Source: a virus. From it: 47,636 bases of DNA. A program made the translations under genes and the position numbers. The notes under the pieces are model-generated. The model was not told the DNA's origin, did no database searches, and saw only the letters and a list, made by a program, of their open reading frames with translations. Positions within the stretch are counted from its first letter, which is position 1. Each line of letters starts with the position of its first letter. Shown in pieces: positions 13,600-21,941 of the stretch. The stretch spans positions 1 to 47,636 of the IMG/VR virus record IMGVR_UViG_3300009529_003162. One strand, written 5' to 3'.

Positions 13600-14159
13600 T
13601 GTCACAGCGAGGGGTTGTTTTTGTTAGTGGTAATAACATCTATGCTCAGTTTCGAGAGCATCTTGGCGATGGGCGAGTTGATTTTGATTTGCTCCGACAA
13701 TGGATAGAGGAAGTTTCTGGTATTCCTATTGTTAGAGTGTACTTTTATACACCGGAGTTAACTAAGGCTCATGCTCATCACTCAAGACAGCAAGCCTTTC
13801 TCCACTCTTTGCGGCGAAAGAACTACATAAACATTCGCACTCGTCCTCTGGTAACTACTGATGATGGAAGAGACCTTGTGGAAGGTCTTGATGTTCAAAT
13901 GGCCGCTGACCTTTTTAGAATTGTGGTAAATAGAGGAGTAGATCACGTTTTTGTAGTGTCGGGGGATCAAGACTTGCAACCAGCTTTGAATCTAATCAAG
14001 GATTATGGTGTGACTGTGTGGGTAGTTAGTTTTGCAGATAAATGCGCTACTTGTTTAATTGAAGAAGCCGATAAGTTTCTTGATTTGAGTCAAGAAATAG
14101 CTATGGGATTAGTTGTTAAAGATGAATCTACTAGCGAGCTTACCCAAACTAAAAGTTAA
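13599..14159 (+). CDS. NYN (LabA/DUF88-like) domain protein lacking one catalytic Asp
   Basis: 186 aa with the full NYN layout: beta1 VVFVSGNNIY (residues 6-15), VYFYTP, the EGLDVQMAADL motif, VFVVSGDQDLQPAL, and GVTVWVVSF. NYN proteins are PIN-like metal-dependent ribonucleases. The usual first acid (FIDGNN) is Ser10 here, whereas the Asp residues of EGLD and SGDQD remain. It may be an inactive RNA binder or have relocated a ligand. It starts directly at the queE stop. Phage roles could include RNA processing or countering host defence; unproven. Confidence 0.85.
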   Translation: MSQRGVVFVSGNNIYAQFREHLGDGRVDFDLLRQWIEEVSGIPIVRVYFYTPELTKAHAHHSRQQAFLHSLRRKNYINIRTRPLVTTDDGRDLVEGLDVQMAADLFRIVVNRGVDHVFVVSGDQDLQPALNLIKDYGVTVWVVSFADKCATCLIEEADKFLDLSQEIAMGLVVKDESTSELTQTKS

Positions 14160-14415
14160 TCCTCTGAGCAATCTGCTGTATTACCTTCCCCCATTTGGAA
14201 AAAAGTCTCACAGGATAGTGGAGTTTTCTACTCTACCTATTCGAACTTATTGTGGATTAAAAATAACTTCCCACTCTATTCAGAAAGGTGGAGTTTTTTC
14301 AACAAAAGTTAACAGTTTATGTAAATCATGCGGTAGAGTAGATAGAGGAGTTTTGAGTGACTGCTTTAGAACCAAGAAAAGGCGTCAGAAGGGCTTATCG
14401 GTTAGAGTTAAATGA
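14122..14415 (+). CDS. possible small zinc-binding protein
   Basis: 97 aa from ATG 14122, overlapping the end of the NYN gene. Its middle reads YCGLKITSHSIQKGGVF then SLCKSCGRVDRG, a spaced C...CxxC...C arrangement like small phage zinc-finger proteins. The C-terminus is basic and overlaps the next gene by 59 nt, which lowers confidence; the true product may end functionally before it. Confidence 0.45.
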   Translation: MNLLASLPKLKVNPLSNLLYYLPPFGKKSHRIVEFSTLPIRTYCGLKITSHSIQKGGVFSTKVNSLCKSCGRVDRGVLSDCFRTKKRRQKGLSVRVK

Positions 14416-14692
14416 TCTACAAGAAGTAGCCAAGTCTCCGAGTCAAGCCTCCAGACTGCTATTTACTATTCAACGTACTATTATGACTAACCTGTTCGAT
14501 AAGGGACTTATTGCTTTGAAAGACCCTAATACTGGCAGAGAGCAGGGAGTTATAATTGATTTTACTCCCACGTCTGGATATTTGGAGTTAGCAGTCGTGT
14601 TAAAAAAGAATGTTGCTTTACCTACCATAAATTTTACTTTTCCTTTGTTTGAGAAAGAAGAGCCAATTACAGTAACTCTTCGCGAAGTCTGA
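14357..14692 (+). CDS. hypothetical protein
   Basis: 111 aa from GTG 14357, with a clear Shine-Dalgarno (gatagaggagttttga). Reads MTALEPRKGVRRAYRLEL, then helices (QEVAKSPSQASRLLFTIQRTIMTNLFD) and a strand-rich end (GYLELAVVLKKN, TVTLREV). No family is recognised. The neighbourhood, between minor head protein and protease, suggests a small head-associated or accessory role. Confidence 0.55.
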   Translation: MTALEPRKGVRRAYRLELNDLQEVAKSPSQASRLLFTIQRTIMTNLFDKGLIALKDPNTGREQGVIIDFTPTSGYLELAVVLKKNVALPTINFTFPLFEKEEPITVTLREV

Positions 14693-14816
14693 ATCCCTCC
14701 TTTTACTAAATTCCTTACTAATTCGTTTGTGACAGAGAAACTCGCGTGCAGGTACGTTTTATCCTTAACTTTTAGATATTAACTTTTTTGCAGTATCTAA
14801 CAAGTGAGGAGTTTCT
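14693..14816 (+). other. intergenic region with a stem-loop
   Basis: No gene. A 7-bp stem TTAGATA (14772-14778)/TATCTAA (14794-14800) flanks a 15-nt T-rich loop, ending 16 nt before the ATG at 14817, so it could hide or expose the next ribosome binding site (gtgaggag). No clear promoter was found. Confidence 0.4.
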
Positions 14817-15029
14817 ATGCCATGGTCAGCTGCTTCCGCCAAACAAAAGAAAGCGGATATGACAGATGCCGAGGCAAAAATCTGGGCGCGAGTAGCTAAT
14901 GATGCTTTAGCTCGTTGTTTAAAAGATGGTAAAAAGTCTCGGGGAGCATGTGAAACTTCTGCTATTCGAATTGCGCACTCCGTGATCAATAAAAGAAGAG
15001 CAGCGAGGAGTTCTTACATAAGATACTAA
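14817..15029 (+). CDS. small phage protein, MPW...VAN family-like
   Basis: 70 aa after a good Shine-Dalgarno (gtgaggagtttct). Reads MPWSAASAKQKKADMTDAEAKIWARVANDAL..., then SAIRIAHSVINKRRA. This matches a recurring small phage protein with MPW at the start, a W..VAN helix and an Ala/Ile/Arg helix ending in a VxNK-type motif, usually found just before the head maturation protease, as here. Function is unknown; a structural or scaffold accessory role is likely. Confidence 0.6.
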   Translation: MPWSAASAKQKKADMTDAEAKIWARVANDALARCLKDGKKSRGACETSAIRIAHSVINKRRAARSSYIRY

Positions 15030-15052
15030 ACTCAATTAAAACGGAGTTTTTC

Positions 15053-16234
15053 ATGAGTCGCAGATTAAGAGTTGTTACCTTAAAAGAAGTTGTTACTGCT
15101 CCTGATGGACTTGTAGTTCAAGAGAGCTTTGATGACAAAGATAAGACGTTTGGAATTCAAATTATTCAACCTGGTCGGTCAATGAATAATACAGTTTACT
15201 CTGATCAAAACATGGGAGAAATTGTAAAGATTCTGAACGATAAAAGTACCATGAGTCAAAAAATGTACATTGATCATGGTAAAATTGTAAAAGGTAAAAC
15301 GGAATCACGAAGTCTGCGTGACTGGGCGGCAACTATATTAGAGGCATTTAGCCCCAATGATGATTCAAGTAAAGGCGCTCAAGCCAATGTTCAAACCAGT
15401 CCATTTAATCCCGAAATCTATACTGCGGCTAAAGAGCAACCAGAGCAACTGGGGGTTTCCATTGATGGCGCAGCTATTGTGGAGGAGTTAGATGACGCCG
15501 GTGATGGTAAACCCGGAATTAAGGTGCATCAGATCGTTGCTTTAAATAGTGTAGACTTTGTAACTCAGGCCGCAGCTGGGGGAGGCGTTCTAATGGAGTC
15601 TTTTGCCGGTAAGGATGCAGAAGCGGTATTAGGAGTAGCGGAAAAAGCCGCAGCTGGTAACAGAAAGTTAATAACCATTATTAAAGAAGCAAAAAAAATA
15701 ACTTCTTCTGTTAAACCCACTTCTGATCTTTTACTCAAGCTTATGATAGCTGAGGAAGATGATGATGAAGATGATACTGAAATCACTTCTTTCTCTAAAG
15801 TACTAAAGGCTCAACAAAGCATTGATAAAGTTTACAACGTATACTATGCAGTATCTACTTACGTTCGACAGATGGCTTTCAAAGTGAAAGCAGACCTGGA
15901 TAAGCGCATTGAGGCAGCTCAAGATGCTGTTGACGTTGGTTTTCGGCGGATTGAGGAGCTTATAGCTGACGCTGATGAGGATGAAGTTAATAAGATACTT
16001 CAATCCGCTTTTGATCCAGTCTTGATCGCACGTTCTGCAATTGTGGAGGACATGGTTAACCGCGACATAATTTCCTCCGTCGATGCTGTAACTCTGTTAG
16101 AAGCGGAGTCGGAACAATCTAAATCCCCCCTTCTTTCTCCCAGTGAAATTGAAGAAGAGAGTAGAAGGGCGTTAAACGCTAATTTGAGTCAGCGTGGCTT
16201 CAAGCTGCAAGTTAAACCTGACAATGGTTCGTAA
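15053..16234 (+). CDS. head maturation (prohead) protease, Mu I-like
   Basis: 393 aa. The N-terminal half holds the protease: MYIDHGK supplies a candidate catalytic His (near residue 81) and LGVSIDGAAIV a candidate Ser, then IVALNSVDFVTQAAAGGGVL, the typical end of phage prohead serine proteases. The C-terminal half (about 200-393) is acidic and helical (EEDDDEDDTE, coil-rich) like an attached scaffold or delivery domain. It cleaves scaffold and capsid precursors during maturation. A separate scaffold-like gene follows 24 nt later, in Mu-like order. Confidence 0.78.
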   Translation: MSRRLRVVTLKEVVTAPDGLVVQESFDDKDKTFGIQIIQPGRSMNNTVYSDQNMGEIVKILNDKSTMSQKMYIDHGKIVKGKTESRSLRDWAATILEAFSPNDDSSKGAQANVQTSPFNPEIYTAAKEQPEQLGVSIDGAAIVEELDDAGDGKPGIKVHQIVALNSVDFVTQAAAGGGVLMESFAGKDAEAVLGVAEKAAAGNRKLITIIKEAKKITSSVKPTSDLLLKLMIAEEDDDEDDTEITSFSKVLKAQQSIDKVYNVYYAVSTYVRQMAFKVKADLDKRIEAAQDAVDVGFRRIEELIADADEDEVNKILQSAFDPVLIARSAIVEDMVNRDIISSVDAVTLLEAESEQSKSPLLSPSEIEEESRRALNANLSQRGFKLQVKPDNGS

Positions 16235-16258
16235 CATTAATTTCTTAGGAGGAGACTT

Positions 16259-16774
16259 ATGTCTCAAGAGATGACAGTCGACCTCCTCCGAGCGGGTTAC
16301 CCTTCGTTGATTGAGGACATCGAGAAGCGAGTAGTTGAGAAGGCAACTGCTCCACTGACCGAAGAACGCGATCAACTGAAAAAGCGGCTTGAAGAGGTCG
16401 AGCCTAAACTCCAAGAGTACCAAGCTAAAGAAGCATCCTCTCAGGTGGAGGTATCTATCCGAAGCTTGATCGAAGAGCGAGCAAAGGCTAAGGAAATTGA
16501 CCTCGGCAAAGTTTCAGAGGTCACGATTAAAAGGGTAATTCCTTATCTGGTAAGTTTGGATGAGTCCAAGCGTGCCGAAGAGGTTGACACTCTAATAGAG
16601 GACTGGAAACCCAGTGTCTCTGCGCCGAAAAAGCATTTGGGAGAGCGCCCTGATGAGTCTGACAAGGGCGATGATCTTTCTTCGGATGATGACGGCGATG
16701 ATCTAACGCCGAAGATGGAAGGTTACATCTCGGATAAAGTGGAAGAGGCTGCTAAAGCCTTGACCAATGGTTAA
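16259..16774 (+). CDS. scaffold-like protein
   Basis: 171 aa, strong Shine-Dalgarno (ttaggaggagactt). Highly charged and helical: coiled coil at about residues 25-60 (ATAPLTEERDQLKKRLEEVEPKLQEYQ) and an acidic patch (DDLSSDDDGDDL) before a final helix. These traits, and the place between protease and capsid genes, fit an assembly scaffold, normally degraded by the protease. No sequence family can be named with certainty. Confidence 0.6.
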   Translation: MSQEMTVDLLRAGYPSLIEDIEKRVVEKATAPLTEERDQLKKRLEEVEPKLQEYQAKEASSQVEVSIRSLIEERAKAKEIDLGKVSEVTIKRVIPYLVSLDESKRAEEVDTLIEDWKPSVSAPKKHLGERPDESDKGDDLSSDDDGDDLTPKMEGYISDKVEEAAKALTNG

Positions 16775-16790
16775 TCGGGGAGCATAACTT

Positions 16791-17261
16791 ATGGCATCAA
16801 CTTACCGATCAACCCTGCTTGTTGACTTAAATCCCGGACTGAAACTGACCTTTGAGGTGAATACCAGCTCTGAAGCCATTCAACCTGGTGATTTGCTGGA
16901 GTTAAACCTCTCTACAGGTCAAGTTGCCCTTCTGGAGGATGATGAAGTCACAGCAGGGTGTAAGTTTGTCGGCATCTCCGATTCCTACTGGAAATCAGAC
17001 ATAAACGACGCTGCTGATCGTAATGAGATCGAGGTTGTAGGTGTCTGTATAGTAGAGGCGGTTCTGGCTTCAGCTACTTACGCGTTTGGAGAGGCGCTGG
17101 ATTACGACGCCTCTAACGATGACGGGCGGCTGAAGAGCTTTACGACCGGTAACCAACTAATTGGTTGGTTCTGGGAGTTCCAGTCTTCCGCTGTTACCAG
17201 TGGAAAGGTGCTGATAGACATCACCGATCCGTCCAGTGGTTTGCTTGAAGTAAGCTCATAA
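16791..17261 (+). CDS. capsid cement/decoration-like protein (DUF2190 type)
   Basis: 156 aa, all-beta. TFEVNTSSEAIQPGDLLEL, GCKFVGISDSYW, EIEVVGVCIVEA and YAFGEALDYD follow the DUF2190-type pattern (a GD.. strand, an ...VGI... strand, a G-rich turn then GKVLI). Such proteins sit on the capsid exterior and stabilise hexamers. It lies 10 nt before the major capsid gene. A related frame occurs at 40086-40502. Confidence 0.55.
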   Translation: MASTYRSTLLVDLNPGLKLTFEVNTSSEAIQPGDLLELNLSTGQVALLEDDEVTAGCKFVGISDSYWKSDINDAADRNEIEVVGVCIVEAVLASATYAFGEALDYDASNDDGRLKSFTTGNQLIGWFWEFQSSAVTSGKVLIDITDPSSGLLEVSS

Positions 17262-17271
17262 GGAGAAAGCA

Positions 17272-18447
17272 ATGCTTAAAATCATTGATCTCGTTGAGAG
17301 CCGCAGGCAAGACGCTGGAGGAGACTTCAATAAGGGAGCTGATCGAGCTGCAGCAATGTTACTTGAGATGCTTCACGTCAAGCCTGATTTACGGCTAATT
17401 CAGCCCAATGAGCTTTCCGTTGGAGAGCTTTTTGAGGCATTCGTCATTAGAAAGCTGTTGGCTGAAGGGAAACCGGTAGCTGCTATCCTCAGTGGCGAGG
17501 CTGTTGCCATTGCAGAGGCAGTAAATACCACTCAGTTCCCTCGCATCCTCAGCCGAATGGCGGAACTCAACATTTTGGATAACTATGAGCTCGCTCTGGA
17601 AGGAGCTGATGCTCTGGTAACCAATGTTGATATTAAAGGGACTTTCGCGTATTTCCAGCGCATTACCGGTAAAGACCTTCCTGAACTTGTCCACGAAGGG
17701 CACGCTTACGAAGAAACTGCCATGGGTGAGTGGGAATGTGTGATCAAGGCCCGCAAGTACGGTCGTCTCCTGAAAATCACCAAGGAGATGATTATGGAAG
17801 ATCGCACCGGCGATATTCTTCAGAATGCCTCGGACTTTGGTTTGGAGCTGGGTTATCATCGTCAGACCGAAATTTTTGAGGCTTGCTCTATGAGAGCCTC
17901 AACAATTCACGGTGGTGGAACTACTGACATCTTCAAGGTGAATGGTACAGGTTACGCCATTTACGCTGATACCCATGCTACCGTGCCTGGCAGCGGTGGG
18001 CATGCCAATGATAACAACATCACCAGCGCTTCTATGGATTCAGACGGCTTATCGGCCGCCCTCCTGAAGTTGCGTAAGGTTGTTAACATTCATGGCATTC
18101 CGCTTCGAATTCGGGCCAGCCAAGTACTTGTCGCTCCTGAAACGGAGGAGTCGGCTTGGAAAATGTTTAACTTTGACAATACACCTGGCGCAACTAGTCA
18201 GGCAGATAAGAACATTCACAAGGGCCGATTTACTCCGTTTATGGATCCCGACAACCCAAATACTTACTGGTATATGGGCGATTTCCCTCGCCAAATGCGG
18301 TATGTTTGGGCGTGGCATCCTACAATACGTAACGTCTCGCCGGTTGAGATGTCGCTTACTCATGACATCGTTCTTCTAATCCAGGCGAGTTATAAGGGTG
18401 GTTGTGCAGCAGTCGATCATCGCTTTGCGGTGCGCGCTGCTCTATAG
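17272..18447 (+). CDS. major capsid protein (Mu gpT-like)
   Basis: 391 aa with Shine-Dalgarno aaggagaaagca. The N-terminal helical part (GADRAAAMLLEMLHVKPDL) leads to FEAFVIRKLLAEGKP, NTTQFPRILSRMAELNILD, and then a capsid-fold core with KYGRLLKITKEMIMEDRTG, LGYHRQTEIFEAC, LLKLRKVVNIHGIPLRIRASQVLVAPETE, and the C-terminal YKGGCAAVDHRFAVRAAL. The series matches the Mu gpT/HK97-fold group. It would form the hexamers and pentamers of the icosahedral head. It is preceded by scaffold and cement genes. Confidence 0.85.
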   Translation: MLKIIDLVESRRQDAGGDFNKGADRAAAMLLEMLHVKPDLRLIQPNELSVGELFEAFVIRKLLAEGKPVAAILSGEAVAIAEAVNTTQFPRILSRMAELNILDNYELALEGADALVTNVDIKGTFAYFQRITGKDLPELVHEGHAYEETAMGEWECVIKARKYGRLLKITKEMIMEDRTGDILQNASDFGLELGYHRQTEIFEACSMRASTIHGGGTTDIFKVNGTGYAIYADTHATVPGSGGHANDNNITSASMDSDGLSAALLKLRKVVNIHGIPLRIRASQVLVAPETEESAWKMFNFDNTPGATSQADKNIHKGRFTPFMDPDNPNTYWYMGDFPRQMRYVWAWHPTIRNVSPVEMSLTHDIVLLIQASYKGGCAAVDHRFAVRAAL

Positions 18448-18464
18448 TACCCTTGAACTAATTG

Positions 18465-18546
18465 AATGATGGGCTGTCTATAGCTGTGAGCTCTCTCCGA
18501 CCCTAACCTACTCTTCTCATAGTGTTAGCTTTGGCGGCCCATCATT
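18465..18546 (+). promoter_or_regulatory. long-range stem after the capsid gene
   Basis: A perfect 10-bp pair AATGATGGGC (18465-18474)/GCCCATCATT (18537-18546) closes 62 nt that include CTAAC/GTTAG pairing. It begins 18 nt after the capsid stop and ends about 26 nt before ATG 18572. There is no T-run. It could protect the capsid mRNA 3' end, attenuate downstream transcription or be a processing site. Confidence 0.45.
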
Positions 18547-18571
18547 AATCTCTACTTTTGTGGAGGAAGCG

Positions 18572-19525
18572 ATGTCCCTCGTAGATAAAACCGTCCGCTC
18601 TAAGCAGTCTCAAACTCCCCCCTCCGAAATAGAAACTCGGCATCACTTAAGCGTTGGTGGTTATGATCGAGACAGCGGTCAGTACGAACTATTTGCTGTT
18701 GACTCAGAGGGTAGACAGAAAGTCGCAACCGGTCTTGAGTTTCCAACTACAGCAGGTGGTGGTGGTAATAGTTATCATACCAACGCTCCCGGCCAAGATG
18801 ATTTTGTCGTAACGCCTACAGCAGACTCTACCATTGTTGTTATAAGCGCTATTGGTTTTTCAATTGATGCGCTTAATGTGATGGGGGGAAAATATGTTGA
18901 AGTTTGGCGTACGGCAGATAACAGCATAGAAGATGTACCACTGACCAGTATCAAAGTTACTGACAACGGTGATGGTACTTTCGATGTTGATTTTGCTGAT
19001 TTAGGAACCAACTTTGCAACCGGAGATAAAGTTCTTCTTCGGTTATTGGGACCGGATAAGAATCGTGATTCTACTCTTGATTCTGAGAAGGTGGTGAGGA
19101 TAGATGCAGATCGACTTGATCAGACTGATCCCGATCCTGTCATTGATGCGGATGACTTGGTTGATGGTACAACTCGATACGAGTTCGATTTTCAAGGCTA
19201 CAAACATGCCAGTTTTCATATATTTATGAATGCTGCAACCAAAACTGCACACCACAATAAATTGGTACTTACTATGTGGGCTACCAATAACAAGGATGCA
19301 GATATATCGGCTGATACAAGTTGGGTGGATGTTAGTACCGACTATCTTGGAGCTGCCAATATAACTGTAGATTCCTCTGTATCAGACCCTGATCCAAAAG
19401 AGAGCGTACATTTCATTAAGGACGCTGTAGTCCCGTTGAAGTTCATGTTCAAGGTAGTTGCCACTGTTGGCACCCCTACAGATGAAAACAATGAGATTAG
19501 TATCCTTGCAAGGAAGTCGTCATAA
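18572..19525 (+). CDS. virion-associated beta-rich protein
   Basis: 317 aa from ATG 18572 (ggaggaagcg upstream); an upstream in-frame start exists at 18560. Residues 1-40 have Gln/Thr/Ser-rich linker character with YDRDSGQYELFAVDSEGRQKV, then Ig-like stretches (FVVTPTADSTIVVISAIGFS, NGDGTFDVDFADLG) and a second domain ending ISILARKSS. The fold looks like beta-sandwich modules, typical of head fibres or adaptor/decoration proteins. Its place right after the capsid gene suggests a head-exposed protein. No specific family is assigned. Confidence 0.55.
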   Translation: MSLVDKTVRSKQSQTPPSEIETRHHLSVGGYDRDSGQYELFAVDSEGRQKVATGLEFPTTAGGGGNSYHTNAPGQDDFVVTPTADSTIVVISAIGFSIDALNVMGGKYVEVWRTADNSIEDVPLTSIKVTDNGDGTFDVDFADLGTNFATGDKVLLRLLGPDKNRDSTLDSEKVVRIDADRLDQTDPDPVIDADDLVDGTTRYEFDFQGYKHASFHIFMNAATKTAHHNKLVLTMWATNNKDADISADTSWVDVSTDYLGAANITVDSSVSDPDPKESVHFIKDAVVPLKFMFKVVATVGTPTDENNEISILARKSS

Positions 19526-19540
19526 TATCTGCATAGAGTA

Positions 19541-20527
19541 ATGTCACGAGCAATTAGAAACTTTGCACTTCCAGATTCGCTACCTTATTCTCTGACTCAC
19601 GAGCCTGGACTTGTAGGTGCCTGGGATATGAAGAATCAAGGAGGTAAAGTCCTTGATTTGTCTGGTAACGGAAATGATGGAACTATTTATGGTGCTCTTG
19701 ATTGTAAAGGTATAACTGGGAGAGCTTTGAAGGCTGATGGTGTGGGTGACTATGTTGCAACTTCCTATTTTAATCTTGGTGCTATTTCTACGGTTACAAT
19801 GTCAGCATGGGTTAAACTTGCTAATGCAGCGTCAGGGTCTGGCGGAATTTTGTACAAGGCAAGCTCGGTTTTGGAGTTCTGTCTCTCAGTTGGTAGATTG
19901 TCTGCATATGTTACAAACAGCGTAGCTTGGCATAGTGTAGGGCTTTCACCAACCTATACAGATTGGGATAAGTGGCACCATGTAGCAATTGTTTGCAATG
20001 GGATTAATATTATATTCTATCGAGATGGAGTTCAAGTATTTATAAGTGGATCAGAAACAGGCAACTTACCATCTTCAAATCGTGAACTCAAGTTGTTTAG
20101 GAGTTCTGGGGGTTTATATGTGGACGCCATAATTGATAAACCTCGTATTTATAATCGCGCTTTATCTCCAGCAGAGATACAAGCTGAGTTCAACGAAGTG
20201 GCAGGTCAAGTTATTCTGTATGAGACCCTTGAGGATGTAATTCCAGATGATACTCTCCTTCAAGTTCCTCATGGTTGGGTAGCTGAAGATAGTGGTGAAT
20301 TTAAGATTAAAGAGGACTCAGACAGTAGGTATATTGAATGCGCAACAGCTGGACTTCTAACAGTACGAGGACTTTCGACAAGCGGTCTTATGAATCACGG
20401 TCATGTTAGAAAGTTTGGAGGCGATAAATCAAGCCTTCGGGTTGGAATGTATGCAAGTGAAGCATTGGGGATTGAGTATTCAGATAATAAGTTAGGCGTA
20501 AGATTAGAGGTGGATGAAAAGATATGA
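19541..20527 (+). CDS. LamG/concanavalin-like adhesin
   Basis: 328 aa. Residues about 22-220 form one LamG (jelly-roll lectin) domain: LVGAWDMKNQGGKVLDLSGNGNDG, TMSAWVKL, KWHHVAIVCNG, IIFYRDGVQV, IIDKPRIYNRALSPAEIQ. The C-terminal 100 residues are a separate beta-rich part ending LEVDEKI. Such domains bind carbohydrate and are common in phage fibres. It ends at TGA 20525-20527, but the frame stays open past it into the LRR gene, so the two may be one gene split by a stop or joined by readthrough. Shine-Dalgarno is weak. Confidence 0.78.
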   Translation: MSRAIRNFALPDSLPYSLTHEPGLVGAWDMKNQGGKVLDLSGNGNDGTIYGALDCKGITGRALKADGVGDYVATSYFNLGAISTVTMSAWVKLANAASGSGGILYKASSVLEFCLSVGRLSAYVTNSVAWHSVGLSPTYTDWDKWHHVAIVCNGINIIFYRDGVQVFISGSETGNLPSSNRELKLFRSSGGLYVDAIIDKPRIYNRALSPAEIQAEFNEVAGQVILYETLEDVIPDDTLLQVPHGWVAEDSGEFKIKEDSDSRYIECATAGLLTVRGLSTSGLMNHGHVRKFGGDKSSLRVGMYASEALGIEYSDNKLGVRLEVDEKI

Positions 20528-20590
20528 CCTCCTTTACTAATATCCAGAGAGAGAAGATCATTCGATCCACGAGCTGCGTGGCAAGACCGT

Positions 20591-21700
20591 ATGCTCGCCA
20601 GCTACAAGGCAATTCACGGGACACTTCCCGACGGCGTTGAGGCTGAGCTTTACAACCGCCTAAAGCCGGGCACGTATCTCTACAACACGTTCGGGCCGCC
20701 TGGTCAGAACAAGTCGGTCTGTGATTTCGTGTTGGGGTTCAGGTTCACGGATGATATAACTACAAAAGGCTGGTCTAAATCAGGTGATGTGTTAAGATGG
20801 GATGCTGACGGAACGATTTACACCCAGGATGATTTACCAAACCACACAATAGGTGCTGGTGCGGGAATTATTACTGTCAGCACGACGGATGGGTGGAGTG
20901 GGTTGACATCAGTCTCTATCCAAAATAGCCCATTTACCGGAAGCATACCCCATTTTACAAATGCAGGGCTGACGTCTTTGACAAATTTAGATCTCAGCTG
21001 GACACCTGTTTCGGGTGATATAGTTAATTTATCAGGGTTGACATCTTTGACGACTTTATATCTTCACAGCACATCTGTTTCGGGCGATATAGTTAATTTA
21101 TCAGGGTTGACATCTTTGACGACTTTATATCTTCACAGCACATCTGTTTCGGGCGATATAGCTAATTTATCAGGGTTGACATCTTTGACGGTTTTATCTC
21201 TTCACAGCACATCTGTTTCGGGCGATATAGCTAATTTATCAGGGCTGACATCTTTGACGGTTTTATCTCTTTACAGCACATCTGTTTCGGGCGATATAGC
21301 TAATTTATCAGGGTTGACATCTTTGACGGTTTTATATCTTCACAGCACATCTGTTTCGGGCGATATAGCTAATTTATCAGGGCTGACATCTTTGGCGAGT
21401 TTATCTCTTTACAGCACATCTGTTTCGGATGTATCGGGCAATTTTGTTAATGCAGGGCTTATAATTCTTCGGGTTCAGTACTTAGGTTTAGTTGAAGCCG
21501 AAGTTGACATCATACTTGCAGACTATGTAGATGTCGCTGGTGTAGATGGTGTCAATCTTGACTTGTCAAAGGATTATGTTATAAATCTTGGCGGAAACAA
21601 CGCACCTCCAAGCGCACAAGGACTTGCTGATAAAGCTACGCTTGAGGGATTCGACTGGGCTGGAAACGGCGGTTCAATCACAATAACCGTATCCAGTTAG
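20591..21700 (+). CDS. leucine-rich-repeat protein, frame opens from 20528
   Basis: 369 aa from ATG 20591. No ribosome binding site precedes this ATG, and the frame is open back to the TGA of the LamG gene, reading PPLLISRERRSFDPRAAWQD. After an N-terminal segment (GTLPDGVEAELYNRLKPGTY) of noticeably more GC-rich codons come LRR-type turns: about seven 23-residue units (LSGLTSLTTLYLHSTSVSGDI), then a capping region with LSKDYVINLGGN. LRR solenoids bind proteins or glycans. It is probably part of the adhesin cassette; whether it is made alone, as a fusion by TGA readthrough, or not at all is open. Confidence 0.65.
   Translation: MLASYKAIHGTLPDGVEAELYNRLKPGTYLYNTFGPPGQNKSVCDFVLGFRFTDDITTKGWSKSGDVLRWDADGTIYTQDDLPNHTIGAGAGIITVSTTDGWSGLTSVSIQNSPFTGSIPHFTNAGLTSLTNLDLSWTPVSGDIVNLSGLTSLTTLYLHSTSVSGDIVNLSGLTSLTTLYLHSTSVSGDIANLSGLTSLTVLSLHSTSVSGDIANLSGLTSLTVLSLYSTSVSGDIANLSGLTSLTVLYLHSTSVSGDIANLSGLTSLASLSLYSTSVSDVSGNFVNAGLIILRVQYLGLVEAEVDIILADYVDVAGVDGVNLDLSKDYVINLGGNNAPPSAQGLADKATLEGFDWAGNGGSITITVSS
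20964..21429 (+). repeat. 69-bp tandem repeats encoding LRR units
   Basis: Six near-identical 69-bp units (tcagggttgacatctttgac...gatatagytaattta), preceded by one degenerate copy. Copies differ mostly at one or two codons (LYLHS, LSLHS, LSLYS), so they have expanded recently or are kept homogeneous. Copy number may vary between relatives. Confidence 0.8.
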
Positions 21701-21713
21701 GAGGAGAATTGAT

Positions 21714-21908
21714 ATGCAGGAAATAGGGCCGAAAGAACAACCTGACAGGTGGGTGCTCATCCATAGGGACGGACAGATTCTCCATCATTATCAGGTCGAT
21801 GAGGATGACATAACGACCGTTCGGGGTGCGACTCTTCACATTGGGACGAAGCAGAGCTGCGAACAGCAGATGGAGAAGCTGAAGCTGGTGGATTTGAGGA
21901 GGTTATGA
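21714..21908 (+). CDS. 64-aa hypothetical protein
   Basis: Good Shine-Dalgarno (taggaggagaattgat) before ATG 21714. Reads MQEIGPKEQPDRWVLIHRDG and includes IGTKQSCEQQMEKLKLVDLRRL. Charged, with short strands then a helix. GC-richer codons resemble the LRR N-terminal segment, suggesting it moved with that module. Function is unknown; it may be a chaperone or clamp for the neighbouring adhesin (typical position), but this is inference. Confidence 0.5.
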   Translation: MQEIGPKEQPDRWVLIHRDGQILHHYQVDEDDITTVRGATLHIGTKQSCEQQMEKLKLVDLRRL

Positions 21909-21941
21909 GCGAAAAATCAATCAGTAACCTATCGTGATATA

